This document shows, piece by piece, positions 5,406-5,410 of a DNA stretch of 5,410 nt (the first letter of the stretch is position 1; each line of letters begins with the position of its first letter). Origin of the DNA: Desulfuromonadaceae bacterium. GTDB taxonomy: Bacteria; Desulfobacterota; Desulfuromonadia; Desulfuromonadales; Geopsychrobacteraceae. A program made the position numbers and the translations under genes. The notes under the pieces were generated by a model that saw nothing but the letters and a program-made list of their open reading frames with translations, was not told the origin of the DNA and made no database searches. The stretch spans positions 1 to 5,410 of the forward strand of contig WTCI01000233.1 in NCBI GenBank assembly GCA_013138655.1, in the 5' to 3' direction.

Positions 5406-5410
5406 AGCAC

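Overview
The window looks like a piece of a Gram-negative chromosome. The best guess is a deltaproteobacterium of the Desulfuromonadales type (Geobacter, Desulfuromonas or Pelobacter relatives). The guess rests on three things: a cNMP-binding/CBS/DUF294 nucleotidyltransferase protein, an outer-membrane beta-barrel gene, and a REP-type Y1 transposase whose element ends carry a GGGGTCAAGTCT motif. This assignment is inferred from gene style, not from a marker gene.

Layout. Positions 1-1577 (minus) hold the N-terminal 525 codons of the CNB-CBS-CBS-DUF294 protein, which runs off the left edge. It diverges from a small membrane-protein gene at 2020-2655 (plus). The region between them contains a 200-bp miniature derivative (1687-1886) of the mobile element that lies just beyond the membrane-protein gene. 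That full element (about 2704-3788) carries an intact HUH/Y1 tyrosine transposase of the RAYT type (2757-3749). Its C-terminal third resembles the DnaA domain IV DNA-binding fold. A minus-strand gene for a signal-peptide-bearing outer-membrane beta-barrel (3867-5183) converges on the element. Positions 5184-5410 have no convincing gene but hold two strong secondary structures: a 9-12 bp hairpin, and a roughly 107-bp inverted repeat with a perfect 12-bp outer stem and a nested 8-bp hairpin.

The four genes do not form an obvious pathway. The first two diverge, the transposase is a mobile insertion just after the membrane gene's terminator, and the barrel gene is separate. The most interesting content is the mobile-element system. 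It consists of an autonomous RAYT with a DnaA-like domain, plus a MITE-like internal-deletion copy in the same orientation, so that the membrane-protein gene is bracketed by direct repeats. The second point of interest is the uncharacterised structured repeat upstream of the barrel gene.
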